A DNA stretch of 64,000 nucleotides from Bacteroidota bacterium. GTDB taxonomy: Bacteria > Bacteroidota > Bacteroidia > Chitinophagales > Chitinophagaceae. Every line of letters starts with the position of its first letter. The first letter of the stretch is position 1. Of this stretch, positions 27,013 to 36,087 are shown in pieces. The DNA lies in the NCBI GenBank assembly GCA_018268035.1, contig JAFDXI010000161.1:112530-176529 (forward strand), written 5' to 3'. The translations under genes were made by a program, and so were the position numbers. Below the pieces are notes generated by a model. That model searched no databases and was not told where the DNA came from. It saw nothing but the letters and a program-made list of their open reading frames with translations.

Positions 27013-28800
27013 ATGATTAAAAAAATCATTTGCTTTGCCGCTACAGTTTTCTTCATCTTAATTTCTGCAAGGACAGAAGCACAACAAAAAACTTATTGCA
27101 ATCCAATCAATATTGATTATGGTTATACACCAATTCCAAATTTTGCCGAGCAGGGAAAGCACCGGGCAACTGCTGACCCGGTAATTGTATTGTACAAGGA
27201 TAAATATTTTTTATTCTCTACCAATCAATGGGGATATTGGTGGAGCAACGATATGTTGAATTGGAAATTTATTCCAAGAAAATTTTTAAAACCGGATGCT
27301 CATGTTTATGATGAATTGTGTGCACCTGCTGTAGCAGTGTTGCATGACACGATGATTGTAATTGGCTCCACTTATACTGAAGCATTCCCATTATGGATGA
27401 GCACAAACCCAACTGTTGATGATTGGAAATATGCAACAGATTCTTTTAAAGTTGGCGCATGGGATCCTGCATTTTTAGCAGATGATGATGACAGGTTGTA
27501 TATCTATTTTGGTTCCAGCAATGTGTATCCAACTTATGGACAGGAAATAAATCGTAAAACATTTCAACCAATTGGAGAACGGGTGCCTTTATTGCATTTG
27601 AATGATACCATTCATGGATGGGAAAGATTTGGCGAATATCATGATAATACATTTTTACAACCGTTCATTGAAGGCAGTTGGATGACGAAATACCACAATA
27701 AATATTATTTGCAATATGGGGCCCCAGGCACTGAGTTCAGCGGTTATGGCGATGGCGTGTATGTAGGAGATAAACCATTGGGGCCATTCACTTATCAGAA
27801 GAACAATCCGTTTTCATATAAACCAGGAGGTTTTACAACTGGCGCCGGACATGGTGCAACTTACCAAGATGTTAATGGCAATTGGTGGCATGTAAGCACC
27901 ATTACTATAAACGTGAAAAATAATTTCGAACGCCGTATTGGAATATGGCCTGCCGGTTTTGATAAAGATGGAGTTTTATTTTGCAATACAGCTTTTGGCG
28001 ATTACCCGCATTATTTACCTGCACCCTCCACTCAACAGGGGAAAAACAATGATAAAAAACTAAACGCACCTTTCCAAGGTGGTGCCTTTACAGGATGGAT
28101 GTTATTAAATTATAATAAACCGGTCATGGTTTCTTCAACTTATGGAAATTATGAACCAAACAATGCTGTTGATGAAAGCATAAAAACATATTGGTGTGCA
28201 AAAACAGCAGACATGGGAGAATGGATACAATCTGATTTTGGAGCTATAGATACAGTGAAAGCAATACAGATAAATTATGCCGACCAGGATGCAGATATAT
28301 TAGGCAAGAGCACTACTATTTACCATCAATATAAATTGTATGCATCATCTGATGGGATGACATGGCAAGTAATTGTAGATAAAAGTCATAATATCACTGA
28401 TGTACCACATGATTATGTAGAACTTGCCAAGCCTGTCCTGGCCAGATATATAAAACTGGAAAATATCCATACTGCTGATGGAAAATTTGCTATCAGCGGG
28501 TTACGTGCTTTTGGAATTGGAAACGGAGATAAGCCTGATACTGTTAAACATTTTGTCGCATTACGCGGCAATAGTGAAAGAAGGAACTGCTGGTTGAAAT
28601 GGCAATTAAGCAACGATGCTTATGCATATAATATTTATACTGGCATAGCACCGGATAAATTATATACAAGCATCATGGTGTATAATACCAATGAATATTA
28701 TTTTTCTGCAATGGAAAGAGATATGCCTTATTATTTTCAAATTGAAGCCATCAATGAAAACGGTGTGAGTGCAAGAACACAAGTGATAAAAGTGGAATGA
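27013..28800 (+). CDS. Exported GH43 glycoside hydrolase with CBM32 and FN3-like domains
   Basis: 595 residues. The signal peptide ends near ARTEAQ (24). The GH43 five-bladed propeller spans about 27-340, with the expected acid triad: D55 (TADPVIVLYKDKYF, base), D151 (AWDPAFLADDDDRLYIYFGSS, pKa modulator) and E220 (FIEGSWMTKYHNKYYLQYG, acid). An F5/8 type C (CBM32) domain follows at about 365-500 (NYEPNNAVDESIKTYWCAKTADMGEWIQSDFG). A fibronectin-III-like end follows at about 515-595. Family activities are arabinofuranosidase, xylosidase or galactanase; the choice cannot be made here. No T9SS tail is present, so it is probably periplasmic. Confidence 0.85.
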   Translation: MIKKIICFAATVFFILISARTEAQQKTYCNPINIDYGYTPIPNFAEQGKHRATADPVIVLYKDKYFLFSTNQWGYWWSNDMLNWKFIPRKFLKPDAHVYDELCAPAVAVLHDTMIVIGSTYTEAFPLWMSTNPTVDDWKYATDSFKVGAWDPAFLADDDDRLYIYFGSSNVYPTYGQEINRKTFQPIGERVPLLHLNDTIHGWERFGEYHDNTFLQPFIEGSWMTKYHNKYYLQYGAPGTEFSGYGDGVYVGDKPLGPFTYQKNNPFSYKPGGFTTGAGHGATYQDVNGNWWHVSTITINVKNNFERRIGIWPAGFDKDGVLFCNTAFGDYPHYLPAPSTQQGKNNDKKLNAPFQGGAFTGWMLLNYNKPVMVSSTYGNYEPNNAVDESIKTYWCAKTADMGEWIQSDFGAIDTVKAIQINYADQDADILGKSTTIYHQYKLYASSDGMTWQVIVDKSHNITDVPHDYVELAKPVLARYIKLENIHTADGKFAISGLRAFGIGNGDKPDTVKHFVALRGNSERRNCWLKWQLSNDAYAYNIYTGIAPDKLYTSIMVYNTNEYYFSAMERDMPYYFQIEAINENGVSARTQVIKVE

Positions 28801-28968
28801 CATCAACTATTTCACTTTATTCCAAAATGAATTGAGTAAAAATATTATTGTGAATAGTGATTAAAAAACTTATTCAATTTATTTTTGAGCGCAAACAATG
28901 TTGCCTAATTATTATTATAAAAAAAATCTGGCAATCTCTTTGCTTATTCACAGCTTAAAAAATTACAG

Positions 28969-29796
28969 ATGAAAAGATCAACTCTTTTACTAACGTTTAG
29001 CATTGGCACACTTCTTTTTGCTGGCTGCAAAAGTGGGTTGGTAACAATGACCAACGGATGTTACAATGCATTGAAAGCAGCTGCTGCAGCAAATGATGCT
29101 GGTGATTACAGCAATGCATTAAACCAATACAACCAGGTATTGAGTCAATGCAAAGCTTATGATGCCAAAGAACAGGCTTATGCCGGAAAAGCAGAAGCGC
29201 TCAACGGATTACAACAATACAATGATGCATTGGCTGCTGCTAATGCCGGTTTAATAGTCAGTAGCACGAGTGTAGAAAATATGTTTCAAAAAGCAAGCGC
29301 AGAGTTAGGGCTTGGTATGAACGCGGAAGCAAAAGCAGATTTTTCAAAAGTCATTGACATGACTACAAAAAACAGGAATGTACAAGACCGAGCTACTATC
29401 TATGGGAAAATTGCTGAACTTGATTTGAGACAAAAAATGTATAGTGATGCTATGAATAATGTGCAGACTGCCATCACCCTTGATAATACCAATGCTGATT
29501 TTTATATTTTAAAGGGAGATATTTACCTGGCACAAAATGATTATACTAATGCAATGTCAGCTTATGATGCATCCATCACTGCAGGAGGTAATTCCACCAA
29601 AGCATGGGGTGCCAAAATAGAAGCCGAAGCAAAAGCATATCAACAGAAATATGGCACAGGCAGTAATGCCAATGACTTAGCCAGTAAAATGTCTGCCAGC
29701 GATAAATCATCATTCTGTACTGACATTACAACTGCTAAAAACAATGGTGTAAAAAGTCAAAGCATTGATTTGTTACAATTAGCTATATGCAAATAA
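28969..29796 (+). CDS. TPR lipoprotein
   Basis: 275 residues with lipobox LLFAGC (Cys at 20). At least five TPR-like helical pairs follow: AGDYSNALNQYNQVLSQC, LQQYNDALAAANAGLIV, LGMNAEAKADFSKVIDM, QKMYSDAMNNVQTAITLDNTNADFYILKGDIYLAQNDYTNAMSAYDASI. It is likely an outer-membrane scaffold. The OmpA lipoprotein gene starts 33 nt downstream on the same strand, so the two may form a unit. Confidence 0.75.
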   Translation: MKRSTLLLTFSIGTLLFAGCKSGLVTMTNGCYNALKAAAAANDAGDYSNALNQYNQVLSQCKAYDAKEQAYAGKAEALNGLQQYNDALAAANAGLIVSSTSVENMFQKASAELGLGMNAEAKADFSKVIDMTTKNRNVQDRATIYGKIAELDLRQKMYSDAMNNVQTAITLDNTNADFYILKGDIYLAQNDYTNAMSAYDASITAGGNSTKAWGAKIEAEAKAYQQKYGTGSNANDLASKMSASDKSSFCTDITTAKNNGVKSQSIDLLQLAICK

Positions 29797-29829
29797 TATT
29801 ATAATACTATTCAACAAAAGCAATTAAAA

Positions 29830-30498
29830 ATGAAAAAATCAATTTTATATATTTCGTTTGCAGCATTAGTAATCTGTAGCTGTAAAAGTTTTAATAATAC
29901 ACAAAAGGGAACAGCAATAGGAGCCGGTGCAGGTGCTGCAATTGGAGCAATTATAGCAGGTAAAAATAATACTGCATTAGGAGCAATCATTGGCGCTGCA
30001 GTTGGTGGAGCAGGAGGTTATGTCATAGGTCATAGCATGGATAAACAAGCCAAAGCTATTAAACAGGCTATACCTGATGCACAAGTTGACAGAGTGGGTG
30101 AAGGCATTAATGTAACTTTCAATTCTGCATTATTGTTTAAAATAAATTCATCAGCTTTAAGCGATTCTGCTAAGGCAAGTCTGGATAAAATAGCAAAAGT
30201 ATTTATTGATTATCCGCAAACAGATATCCTTGTAGAAGGCCATACAGATGATACAGGTACTGATGCCTATAATATGGCATTATCAGAAAAACGTGCTAAC
30301 TCAGTTGCAGATTATCTTGAAACAAAAGGTGTGGATAAAAGCCGCTTTACTGTAAAATGGTATGGAGAAACCCAACCAAAATATCCTAATACATCAGAAG
30401 CAAACCGTATATTAAATCGTCGTGTGGAATTGGCAATCGTTGCCAATAATCAAATGAAAAAAGATGCCGAGGATGGAAGTTTGAATGGCAGCAATTAA
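29830..30498 (+). CDS. OmpA-family lipoprotein with glycine zipper
   Basis: 222 residues. Lipobox VICSC (Cys at 17-19 region) is followed by a glycine-zipper segment rich in GAGAGAAIGAIIAG and GAIIGAAVGGAGGYVIG (about 30-67), a probable membrane-inserting hairpin. An OmpA C-terminal domain comes next (about 95-205), with LVEGHTDDTGTDAYNMALSEKRANSVADYL, a canonical peptidoglycan-binding motif, and NRILNRRVELAI. The layout matches YiaD-like proteins. It is probably co-expressed with the upstream TPR lipoprotein. Confidence 0.85.
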   Translation: MKKSILYISFAALVICSCKSFNNTQKGTAIGAGAGAAIGAIIAGKNNTALGAIIGAAVGGAGGYVIGHSMDKQAKAIKQAIPDAQVDRVGEGINVTFNSALLFKINSSALSDSAKASLDKIAKVFIDYPQTDILVEGHTDDTGTDAYNMALSEKRANSVADYLETKGVDKSRFTVKWYGETQPKYPNTSEANRILNRRVELAIVANNQMKKDAEDGSLNGSN

Positions 30499-30522
30499 TT
30501 AAATAAAAGCAGGATATGTTTA

Positions 30523-31356
30523 TTAAATAAGCCCTACTAATTTTGAATAGGTTATCATACCTGTTGTATCAATACAATTGGTTTTCTTCAACAGCTTTCT
30601 TCTATGGGTATCAACAGTGAGCGGGCTAATGAATAATTCATCTGCGATTTCTTTACTACTCTTACCTTTTGATAGGAAACCCAGGATGGTTTTTTCCTGC
30701 CTCGATAATGAAGCCGTTGTTTCAAGGGTTTTATTCCCAAAATTATAATTCCACATACAAATTTGTCCGGGGTAAGAGGTGACCAAATTAGCTGTATTGT
30801 TTTTTTTCAGATGTGAAATATCATGAATATAACTCAGGAAGAGAATACCATTGCCATTGCTATCCAGTTCTATACAAATTGCCTGTTGTAAAAAATGAAA
30901 ACTGCCACTGCCTCCCATTTTATACAAACCATCGAAACTGATGACTAATTTTAATTTATCCTGTGATGATAAGCTATTAAAAACTTCAAATGATTTTTGC
31001 TGCATAATAAGATTAGCATCCATAGTGAGCGGATGCATTTTAGAAATTGAAAAATCCACTCCATTTTCACCTAAATATGCTTCCATTGGTTGACCACAAA
31101 TATTTCTTTTATCTAAGGCAAACACATAGCGTTTAAGCAAAACATTCCATATTAATACAATGACTGAATTTTGGAAGGAAACCTGTTCAAGAAAATTGAT
31201 GGATTTTTTCCATTTCTCTTTTGATACAAAGTCTGCTTGCAGATGAGGTTGCAGATTTTTCCAATATCGGTCAATCTTCTCTGCATCATTATATATGGAG
31301 CTTTGTTCAAAATCTTTTGATATCACTGGCGCCAATTTGTATATAAAAATACACAA
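30523..31356 (-). CDS. LuxR-family transcriptional regulator with PAS-like N-terminus
   Basis: About 277 residues. The C-terminal HTH is clear: LSRQEKTILGFLSKGKSSKEIADELFISPLTVDTHRRKLLKKTNC (about 215-260). The N-terminal 200 residues resemble a PAS-type sensor of orphan Bacteroidota LuxR regulators (QVSFQNSVIVLIWNVLLKRYVFALDKRNICG ... ILFLSYIHDISHLKK). No receiver aspartate is seen. No in-frame ATG precedes the conserved part: TTG at 31356, TTG at 31335 or GTG at 31326 are candidates. It is convergent with the OmpA gene. Confidence 0.7.
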   Translation of the reverse strand: MCIFIYKLAPVISKDFEQSSIYNDAEKIDRYWKNLQPHLQADFVSKEKWKKSINFLEQVSFQNSVIVLIWNVLLKRYVFALDKRNICGQPMEAYLGENGVDFSISKMHPLTMDANLIMQQKSFEVFNSLSSQDKLKLVISFDGLYKMGGSGSFHFLQQAICIELDSNGNGILFLSYIHDISHLKKNNTANLVTSYPGQICMWNYNFGNKTLETTASLSRQEKTILGFLSKGKSSKEIADELFISPLTVDTHRRKLLKKTNCIDTTGMITYSKLVGLI

Positions 31357-31959
31357 ATTGGGTATTGTATAACCGAAGCAGTAAGTTTATTTTTATTATA
31401 CCGATTAATAATGAATCATCAGCTAACTTATGAATTACTCAGGCATTTGCAAGGTGTAATGCGATAGGGGGAAAACTTATTTGTAAGCACCTTGTAATGC
31501 TTTTTTTAAATATCATGCCCACAGTTCGTTTTATATAACCATATCCTTTCTGAAATAATATTAAGATTATTTTAAATTGTAGATATTACAATTTAATCAA
31601 AAAAAATTCATGATTTCATACTATTTTAGATTGCTGAAAAGTTTTTTTTTACAATTATATTTATTCTGCTGTATAATTTATTTTAATAGGGCAAATCCAA
31701 ATTAAAATAGTAATATATCAATTCTCAGCAATGGATTTTTTATGAAGTAAAACAATACTTTTATATTCTGGAAAAAGTAAGAAATTTGAAAAAAATAAAA
31801 AATAAAATTACGAAAAATTGTTGCTTTAAAGAATTTAACTAATTTACAACCCCATTTAGAAAGCAATGCTTTCAATGATTGCTTGAAAAATGCAGAGCAC
31901 ATTCAAATTGTAAATTGAAAACAAAAAACAGTTTAAAAACCTAAAAAATCTATTTTGTT
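31357..31959. other. 603-bp AT-rich intergenic region upstream of exbB
   Basis: Between the LuxR gene and the TonB-energising operon. It contains overlapping palindromes near its right end (GAAAGCA-A-TGCTTTC at 31859-31873; TTCAA...TTGAA at 31871-31887). Apart from these I see only homopolymer-rich sequence. A 66-codon minus-strand frame at 31702-31902 has no coding character. Confidence 0.45.
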
Positions 31960-32823
31960 ATGGCTGAAACAAGACCGACTGCTACTACAGCAGCAAAGAG
32001 CATTTCATCAGTGCAACCTAAAAGATCACGCAATTCGATCTCGTGGCTCGCTCCATTAACATGTCTAATTCTTGGTTATGTTATTTGGCGATTTGTGATT
32101 GGTAATCCATCTAATTTTACACAACCTGATCCATCCGGAGGATTTTGGCCAAGTCATGAAGGCCCAACAACAGCTCTATCCCGTATGTACATGGGAGGTA
32201 TCATCGTTCCTATTATTATAGGATGCCTATTAACTGTTATAACCTTTGTAATTGAAAGGTTGCTTACTGTTTCTAAAGCAACAGGGACAGGCAATATTGC
32301 TGAATTTGTACGTAGCGTTCAGTATAATCTCGCAAATAAAGATATTGATAAAGCCCTGGCAGCTTGTGATAAACAAAAGGGATCAGTTGGTAATGTAATG
32401 AAAGCAGGCCTGCGTAAATACAGAGAAATGATCACCAATACTGAATTAACTACAGAACAAAAAGTATTGAATATCCAGAAAGAAGTAGAAGAAGCCACAG
32501 CGTTAGAATTGCCTATGTTGGAAAAAAATCTCGTTTTCCTTTCAACAATAGCATCTATTTCAACACTGCTTGGATTGTTGGGTACGGTAATCGGTATGAT
32601 TCGTTCATTTGCTTCACTTGCCGAACAAGGAGGTGCAGATGCTTCATCACACCTTTCACAAGGTATTGCAGAAGCTTTGTACAATACAGCATTAGGTATC
32701 GGAACATCGGCTGTTGCTATTGTTATGTACAATGTATTTACTACAAAAATTGATGCAATAACTTTTGGTATTGACGAATCAGGCTTTACACTCACTCAAA
32801 GTTTTGCTTCAAACTATAAATAA
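31960..32823 (+). CDS. exbB: ExbB/TolQ/MotA-family proton channel
   Basis: 287 residues with four hydrophobic segments (about 29-46, 76-98, 192-214, 243-262); MotA/TolQ/ExbB members have three conserved TMs, and Bacteroidota forms add an N-terminal one. LPMLEKNLVFLSTIASISTLLGLLGTVIGMIRSF and the AEALYNTALGIGTSAVAIVMYN helix are the channel-forming segments. It is the first gene of exbB-exbD-exbD-tonB, which uses the proton gradient to power TonB-dependent outer-membrane transport. Confidence 0.92.
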   Translation: MAETRPTATTAAKSISSVQPKRSRNSISWLAPLTCLILGYVIWRFVIGNPSNFTQPDPSGGFWPSHEGPTTALSRMYMGGIIVPIIIGCLLTVITFVIERLLTVSKATGTGNIAEFVRSVQYNLANKDIDKALAACDKQKGSVGNVMKAGLRKYREMITNTELTTEQKVLNIQKEVEEATALELPMLEKNLVFLSTIASISTLLGLLGTVIGMIRSFASLAEQGGADASSHLSQGIAEALYNTALGIGTSAVAIVMYNVFTTKIDAITFGIDESGFTLTQSFASNYK

Positions 32824-32886
32824 GTTCTAAGCTGGTTTATGGAATTTGAGAGCAAATACATCTAATAATAAAATAAATTTCAAAGA

Positions 32887-33558
32887 ATGTCAAGACCGAA
32901 AATTGCAAGAAAGAGTACACATGTTGACATGACGGCTATGTGTGATGTTGCATTTTTGTTGCTCACTTTCTTTATTCTAACCACAAAACCAAAGCCATCA
33001 GAAGCAGTGCCAATTACGACACCTAATTCTGTGGCCAATAAATTTGTTCCGGATAAAGAAGCAGTAATGATATCATTGGATAAAAATGACCACGTTTATC
33101 TCTCGATAAGTGATAATGCTTTAGACAGGGCAAAAAAGAAGGCAATGATTGATGATATCAACCAGAGGAATAAACTTGGACTTACAGATGATGAAATAGT
33201 CAGGCTGGTTAAACAACCATTTATAGGTGTTGCATTTTCCCAGTTAAAGCAACAGGCACAAATGACTGATGGCCAAATAAATTCAAAGAACTTACCGGGC
33301 ATTCCTACACAGGATACCAGCAATAACCAGTTAATTGAATGGATACAGGCTGCAGTAACTGCATATCAGGGTGAACACATGGACCTGATATTAAAAGGAG
33401 ACAATGTGTCTAAATATCCGGCATTAAAAAACATCCTTACTGCGTTTAAAAAGAACGAACAGTTCAAATTCCAGATGGTGACCACACCATCCAATGTTCC
33501 AACAGGAACTGATCTGTATAAGGAAAATATGAGCAAATCAACATCTGATAAGATGTAA
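32887..33558 (+). CDS. exbD: ExbD/TolR-family protein 1 (long form)
   Basis: 223 residues with one N-terminal TM segment carrying the essential Asp (D20 in MTAMCDVAFLLLTFFILTT). The periplasmic part is longer than the usual 140 or so residues. An inserted charged helical region (about 80-150, ALDRAKKKAMIDDINQRN ... PGIPTQDTSNNQL) splits the C-terminal ExbD fold, which resumes with LILKGDNVSKYPALKNILTAFKK. It lies between exbB and a second exbD. Confidence 0.88.
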   Translation: MSRPKIARKSTHVDMTAMCDVAFLLLTFFILTTKPKPSEAVPITTPNSVANKFVPDKEAVMISLDKNDHVYLSISDNALDRAKKKAMIDDINQRNKLGLTDDEIVRLVKQPFIGVAFSQLKQQAQMTDGQINSKNLPGIPTQDTSNNQLIEWIQAAVTAYQGEHMDLILKGDNVSKYPALKNILTAFKKNEQFKFQMVTTPSNVPTGTDLYKENMSKSTSDKM

Positions 33559-33584
33559 TTTTTAAATTAAAAAAGCTAATAAAT

Positions 33585-34148
33585 ATGGCTGAAGTTGATA
33601 CCTCGGGTGGGGGTCATAAAAAAGGGCCTGGTGTAAAAAAGGGTAAAAAACTTTCTACACGAGTTGATTTGACACCAATGGTTGATCTTGGGTTTTTATT
33701 GATTACATTCTTCGTTTTCACAACTACTATCAGCTTGCCTACAGCTATGCGGCTTGCATTACCTGATGACCGAGTGAAACCTGAAGACCAGAATAAGATC
33801 AAACAATCTGGGGCACTTACAATCTTGTTAGGAAAAGATAATAATATCTTTTATTACGAAGGCGAACTGGCACCGGACGCTTCTAACTTTAAATCAAGCA
33901 ATTTTAAAGCTATCCGCAATGTTATCATTGATAAAAAACAACAGGCAGACACAAACCTTGTTGTAGTAATCAAACCAACTGATGAAAGCACTTACAAGAA
34001 CTTTATAGATATTCTTGATGAGATGAGCATCAATGTGGTAAAACGCTATGCGGTAGTGGATATTTCTGATGTAGAAAATCAGCTTGTAAGAAAATCAGAA
34101 GGTGAATCTCCGGAAGAGCCCACCACTGCAACAGCTACAAAACCGTAG
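33585..34148 (+). CDS. exbD: ExbD/TolR-family protein 2
   Basis: 187 residues. After a Lys-rich cytoplasmic start, TM residues carry the conserved Asp (D34 in LTPMVDLGFLLITFFVFTT). The periplasmic domain includes VVVIKPTDESTYKNFIDILDEMSINVVKRYAVVDIS, and a short Thr/Glu-rich tail follows. Paired, diverged exbD genes are usual in Bacteroidota TonB operons. It sits 26 nt after the first exbD and 47 nt before tonB. Confidence 0.9.
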   Translation: MAEVDTSGGGHKKGPGVKKGKKLSTRVDLTPMVDLGFLLITFFVFTTTISLPTAMRLALPDDRVKPEDQNKIKQSGALTILLGKDNNIFYYEGELAPDASNFKSSNFKAIRNVIIDKKQQADTNLVVVIKPTDESTYKNFIDILDEMSINVVKRYAVVDISDVENQLVRKSEGESPEEPTTATATKP

Positions 34149-34195
34149 TTTGTGGAATTAATAAAATTAAGCATCTAAGAATAAAAAAGTAATTA

Positions 34196-35026
34196 ATGGA
34201 AGCAAATAAAATTATGAACGCCGACTTCCTTGATATCCTTTTCGATGGAAGAAATAAGGAGTATGGCGCGTATGATTTGCGTAAGACCTACAATAAGCGC
34301 ATGGTAAGGGCCCTGATTGCAATGTTAGCGGCTTGCCTGATAATCTTTGTAGTTTCAGTGGTTGCAAAAAAAATTCAGGAGGCAAAACCTAAACAGCTTG
34401 TTGTAAAAGACATGACCCTGGAAGAAATAAAACAACCAGACAAAAAGAATGAACCACCTCCACCACCGCCACCTCCAAAAGAGCCGCCTAAAGTTGAGGT
34501 TACTAAATTCACCCCTCCTAAAATTGTAAAGGATGATCAGGTAAAACCAGAAGAAAAACCACCAGAACAGGAAAAACTGGAGGATACAAAGATTGGTTCT
34601 TTTAATCAGGAAGGTGTTAAGTCTGATGTTGTGGAAGCACCTGTTGAAAAAGGAACCGGAACAGTGGCTGCTCCAAAAGTAGAAACTCAGGATTATGATA
34701 AGGAGTTTACCAGTGTTCAGGTTGAAGCAAAATTTCCTGGTGGTCAGGACGCATGGCGTAAGTTTCTCGAAAGAAACCTTGACAGCCAGACACCCGCTGA
34801 CAATGGTGCACCTCCGGGCAACTATACTGTTACAGTTTCTTTTCTTGTAGATAAAGATGGCAATATCTCTCAGGTACAGGCATTAAATGACCCGGGTTAT
34901 GGTTGCGCTGCAGAAGCTGTACGTGTAATTAAAAAGGGTCCTAAATGGACACCTGCTATTCAAAACGGAAGGAGCGTAATATACCGTCAAAAACAAAATA
35001 TTACTTTCCAGGTTACAGATCAGTAA
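34196..35026 (+). CDS. tonB: TonB energy transducer
   Basis: 276 residues. A cytoplasmic start with the Bacteroidota TonB motif ILFDGRNKEYGAYDLRKTYNKRM is followed by one TM helix (about 38-57). A Pro/Lys/Glu-rich periplasm-spanning region (about 80-130) includes an eight-proline run. The C-terminal TonB domain (about 175-276) has EAKFPGGQDAWRKFLERNL, YTVTVSFLVDKDGNISQVQALNDPGYGCAAEAVRVIKKGPKWTPA and a receptor-contact strand at the end. It is the last gene of the operon and is followed by a terminator. Confidence 0.95.
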   Translation: MEANKIMNADFLDILFDGRNKEYGAYDLRKTYNKRMVRALIAMLAACLIIFVVSVVAKKIQEAKPKQLVVKDMTLEEIKQPDKKNEPPPPPPPPKEPPKVEVTKFTPPKIVKDDQVKPEEKPPEQEKLEDTKIGSFNQEGVKSDVVEAPVEKGTGTVAAPKVETQDYDKEFTSVQVEAKFPGGQDAWRKFLERNLDSQTPADNGAPPGNYTVTVSFLVDKDGNISQVQALNDPGYGCAAEAVRVIKKGPKWTPAIQNGRSVIYRQKQNITFQVTDQ

Positions 35027-35047
35027 TTGAAGTTATTTTCAAATATC

Positions 35048-35079
35048 AAAAGAGCAATTTTAAAATTGCTCTTTTTTTT
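35048..35079 (+). terminator. Terminator of the exbB-tonB operon
   Basis: AAGAGCAATTTT / AAAATTGCTCTT forms a perfect stem, followed by a run of T. Confidence 0.88.
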
Positions 35080-35403
35080 GTAATCCCGCTGTTGCTTCAT
35101 TATGTTGATGAAGTCGCTTAAGCAAATAGAAAAAATACAATATATCTGCCATATAAAATAATAACAGCGATTTGCTATCTTAAACATTTATTCACTTCAG
35201 GTAACAAAACAATAATAATTGCCTAAATCAAAAATGAATATCTGTTGTTACTATAACTGAATTTTCTCAAATTCCATCCATTTGTTGTACCAATAATGGC
35301 AAACTAAAAACAGGTGCAAATATTTCACGTGAAGGTGAAATAACTTTGCACAAATGCATTGTAAAAATCTTCAACAGTACCAAACAAAATAAGATTGATG
35401 AGA
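35080..35403. other. Convergent intergenic region, no gene seen
   Basis: About 320 bp of AT-rich sequence between the tonB terminator and the YkuK-like gene stop. I recognise no gene, RNA or strong structure in it. Confidence 0.4.
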
Positions 35404-35877
35404 TTAGTTGCAAACTTTATCTGCACAACAACTGCTGGCAAAAGCTTCTGGTTTAGCTTTAAAAGCAAATCCCATACCCATAATATAACCCATTGCTTCA
35501 CGCAGGGCATCATTGCTTTTAAAATGAGGATTAGTGTTTATATCAGCGTGTACTTCCATGTCCACATTGTATTCAATAAAAAGATTGCAAAGTTCATAAG
35601 CCACTTCAATACTTTTTGCCACTTCTACCAGCATGCGCTCTTTGATATTAAACTTCTGTTTCGTCTTTTCGTTATGGATAAACATAAAACCTCCATTATG
35701 TTCACGTAAGAAAACAATGACAGTAGCAAATTCTGTTTCATCTCCTTTAACCTGGCTATCTGTACCAATACAAACTTTTAAATGCACACCTTTTTCATGC
35801 TCTCTTTTTATTGCATCTTCCACAGCAGATTTAATGGGTAATTGTATGGTTTCACCGTTGAATTTTCTCCATCGCAT
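35404..35877 (-). CDS. YkuK-family (DUF458) RNase H-like protein
   Basis: 157 residues. The fold is suggested by an Asp in the first strand (VCIGTDSQVKGDETEFATVIVFLREHNGGFMFI), a central helix with Glu (KERMLVEVAKSIEVAYEL) and a second Asp strand (VDMEVHADINTNPHFKSNDALREAMGYIMGMGFAFKAKPEAFASSCCADKVC). This is the acidic-residue layout of the YkuK/RNase H-like family. Function is not established. The ATG at 35877 (MRWRKFNGE) is preferred over an upstream TTG. Confidence 0.8.
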   Translation of the reverse strand: MRWRKFNGETIQLPIKSAVEDAIKREHEKGVHLKVCIGTDSQVKGDETEFATVIVFLREHNGGFMFIHNEKTKQKFNIKERMLVEVAKSIEVAYELCNLFIEYNVDMEVHADINTNPHFKSNDALREAMGYIMGMGFAFKAKPEAFASSCCADKVCN

Positions 35878-36009
35878 ACTTATAGTTTTCTCCAATATAC
35901 AAACAGAAAATAATAAAACATGAAAAAATGCATCCTGGATTTATAAACAAGAGTGGATAACCTGAATTAAAGTTAGATATTTAAGAAAACGTTATTAGGT
36001 TATCATCAT

Positions 36010-36040
36010 AAAAAAACCGCTTCGAAGTTCGAAGCGGTTT
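36010..36040 (-). terminator. Terminator of the RND efflux operon
   Basis: AAACCGCTTCGAA and its exact complement form a near-perfect palindrome (13-bp arms about a single base). On the minus strand it is followed by seven T, 48 nt past the RND stop. Confidence 0.85.
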
Positions 36041-36087
36041 AGTTCTTTAAAGTGGTATAAATTAAAAAACATATCAAATATACAATT

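Noticed and set aside
31702..31902. Minus-strand frame of 66 codons in the exbB upstream region
   Set aside because: Phe/Lys/Ile-rich translation of AT-rich DNA with no family likeness.
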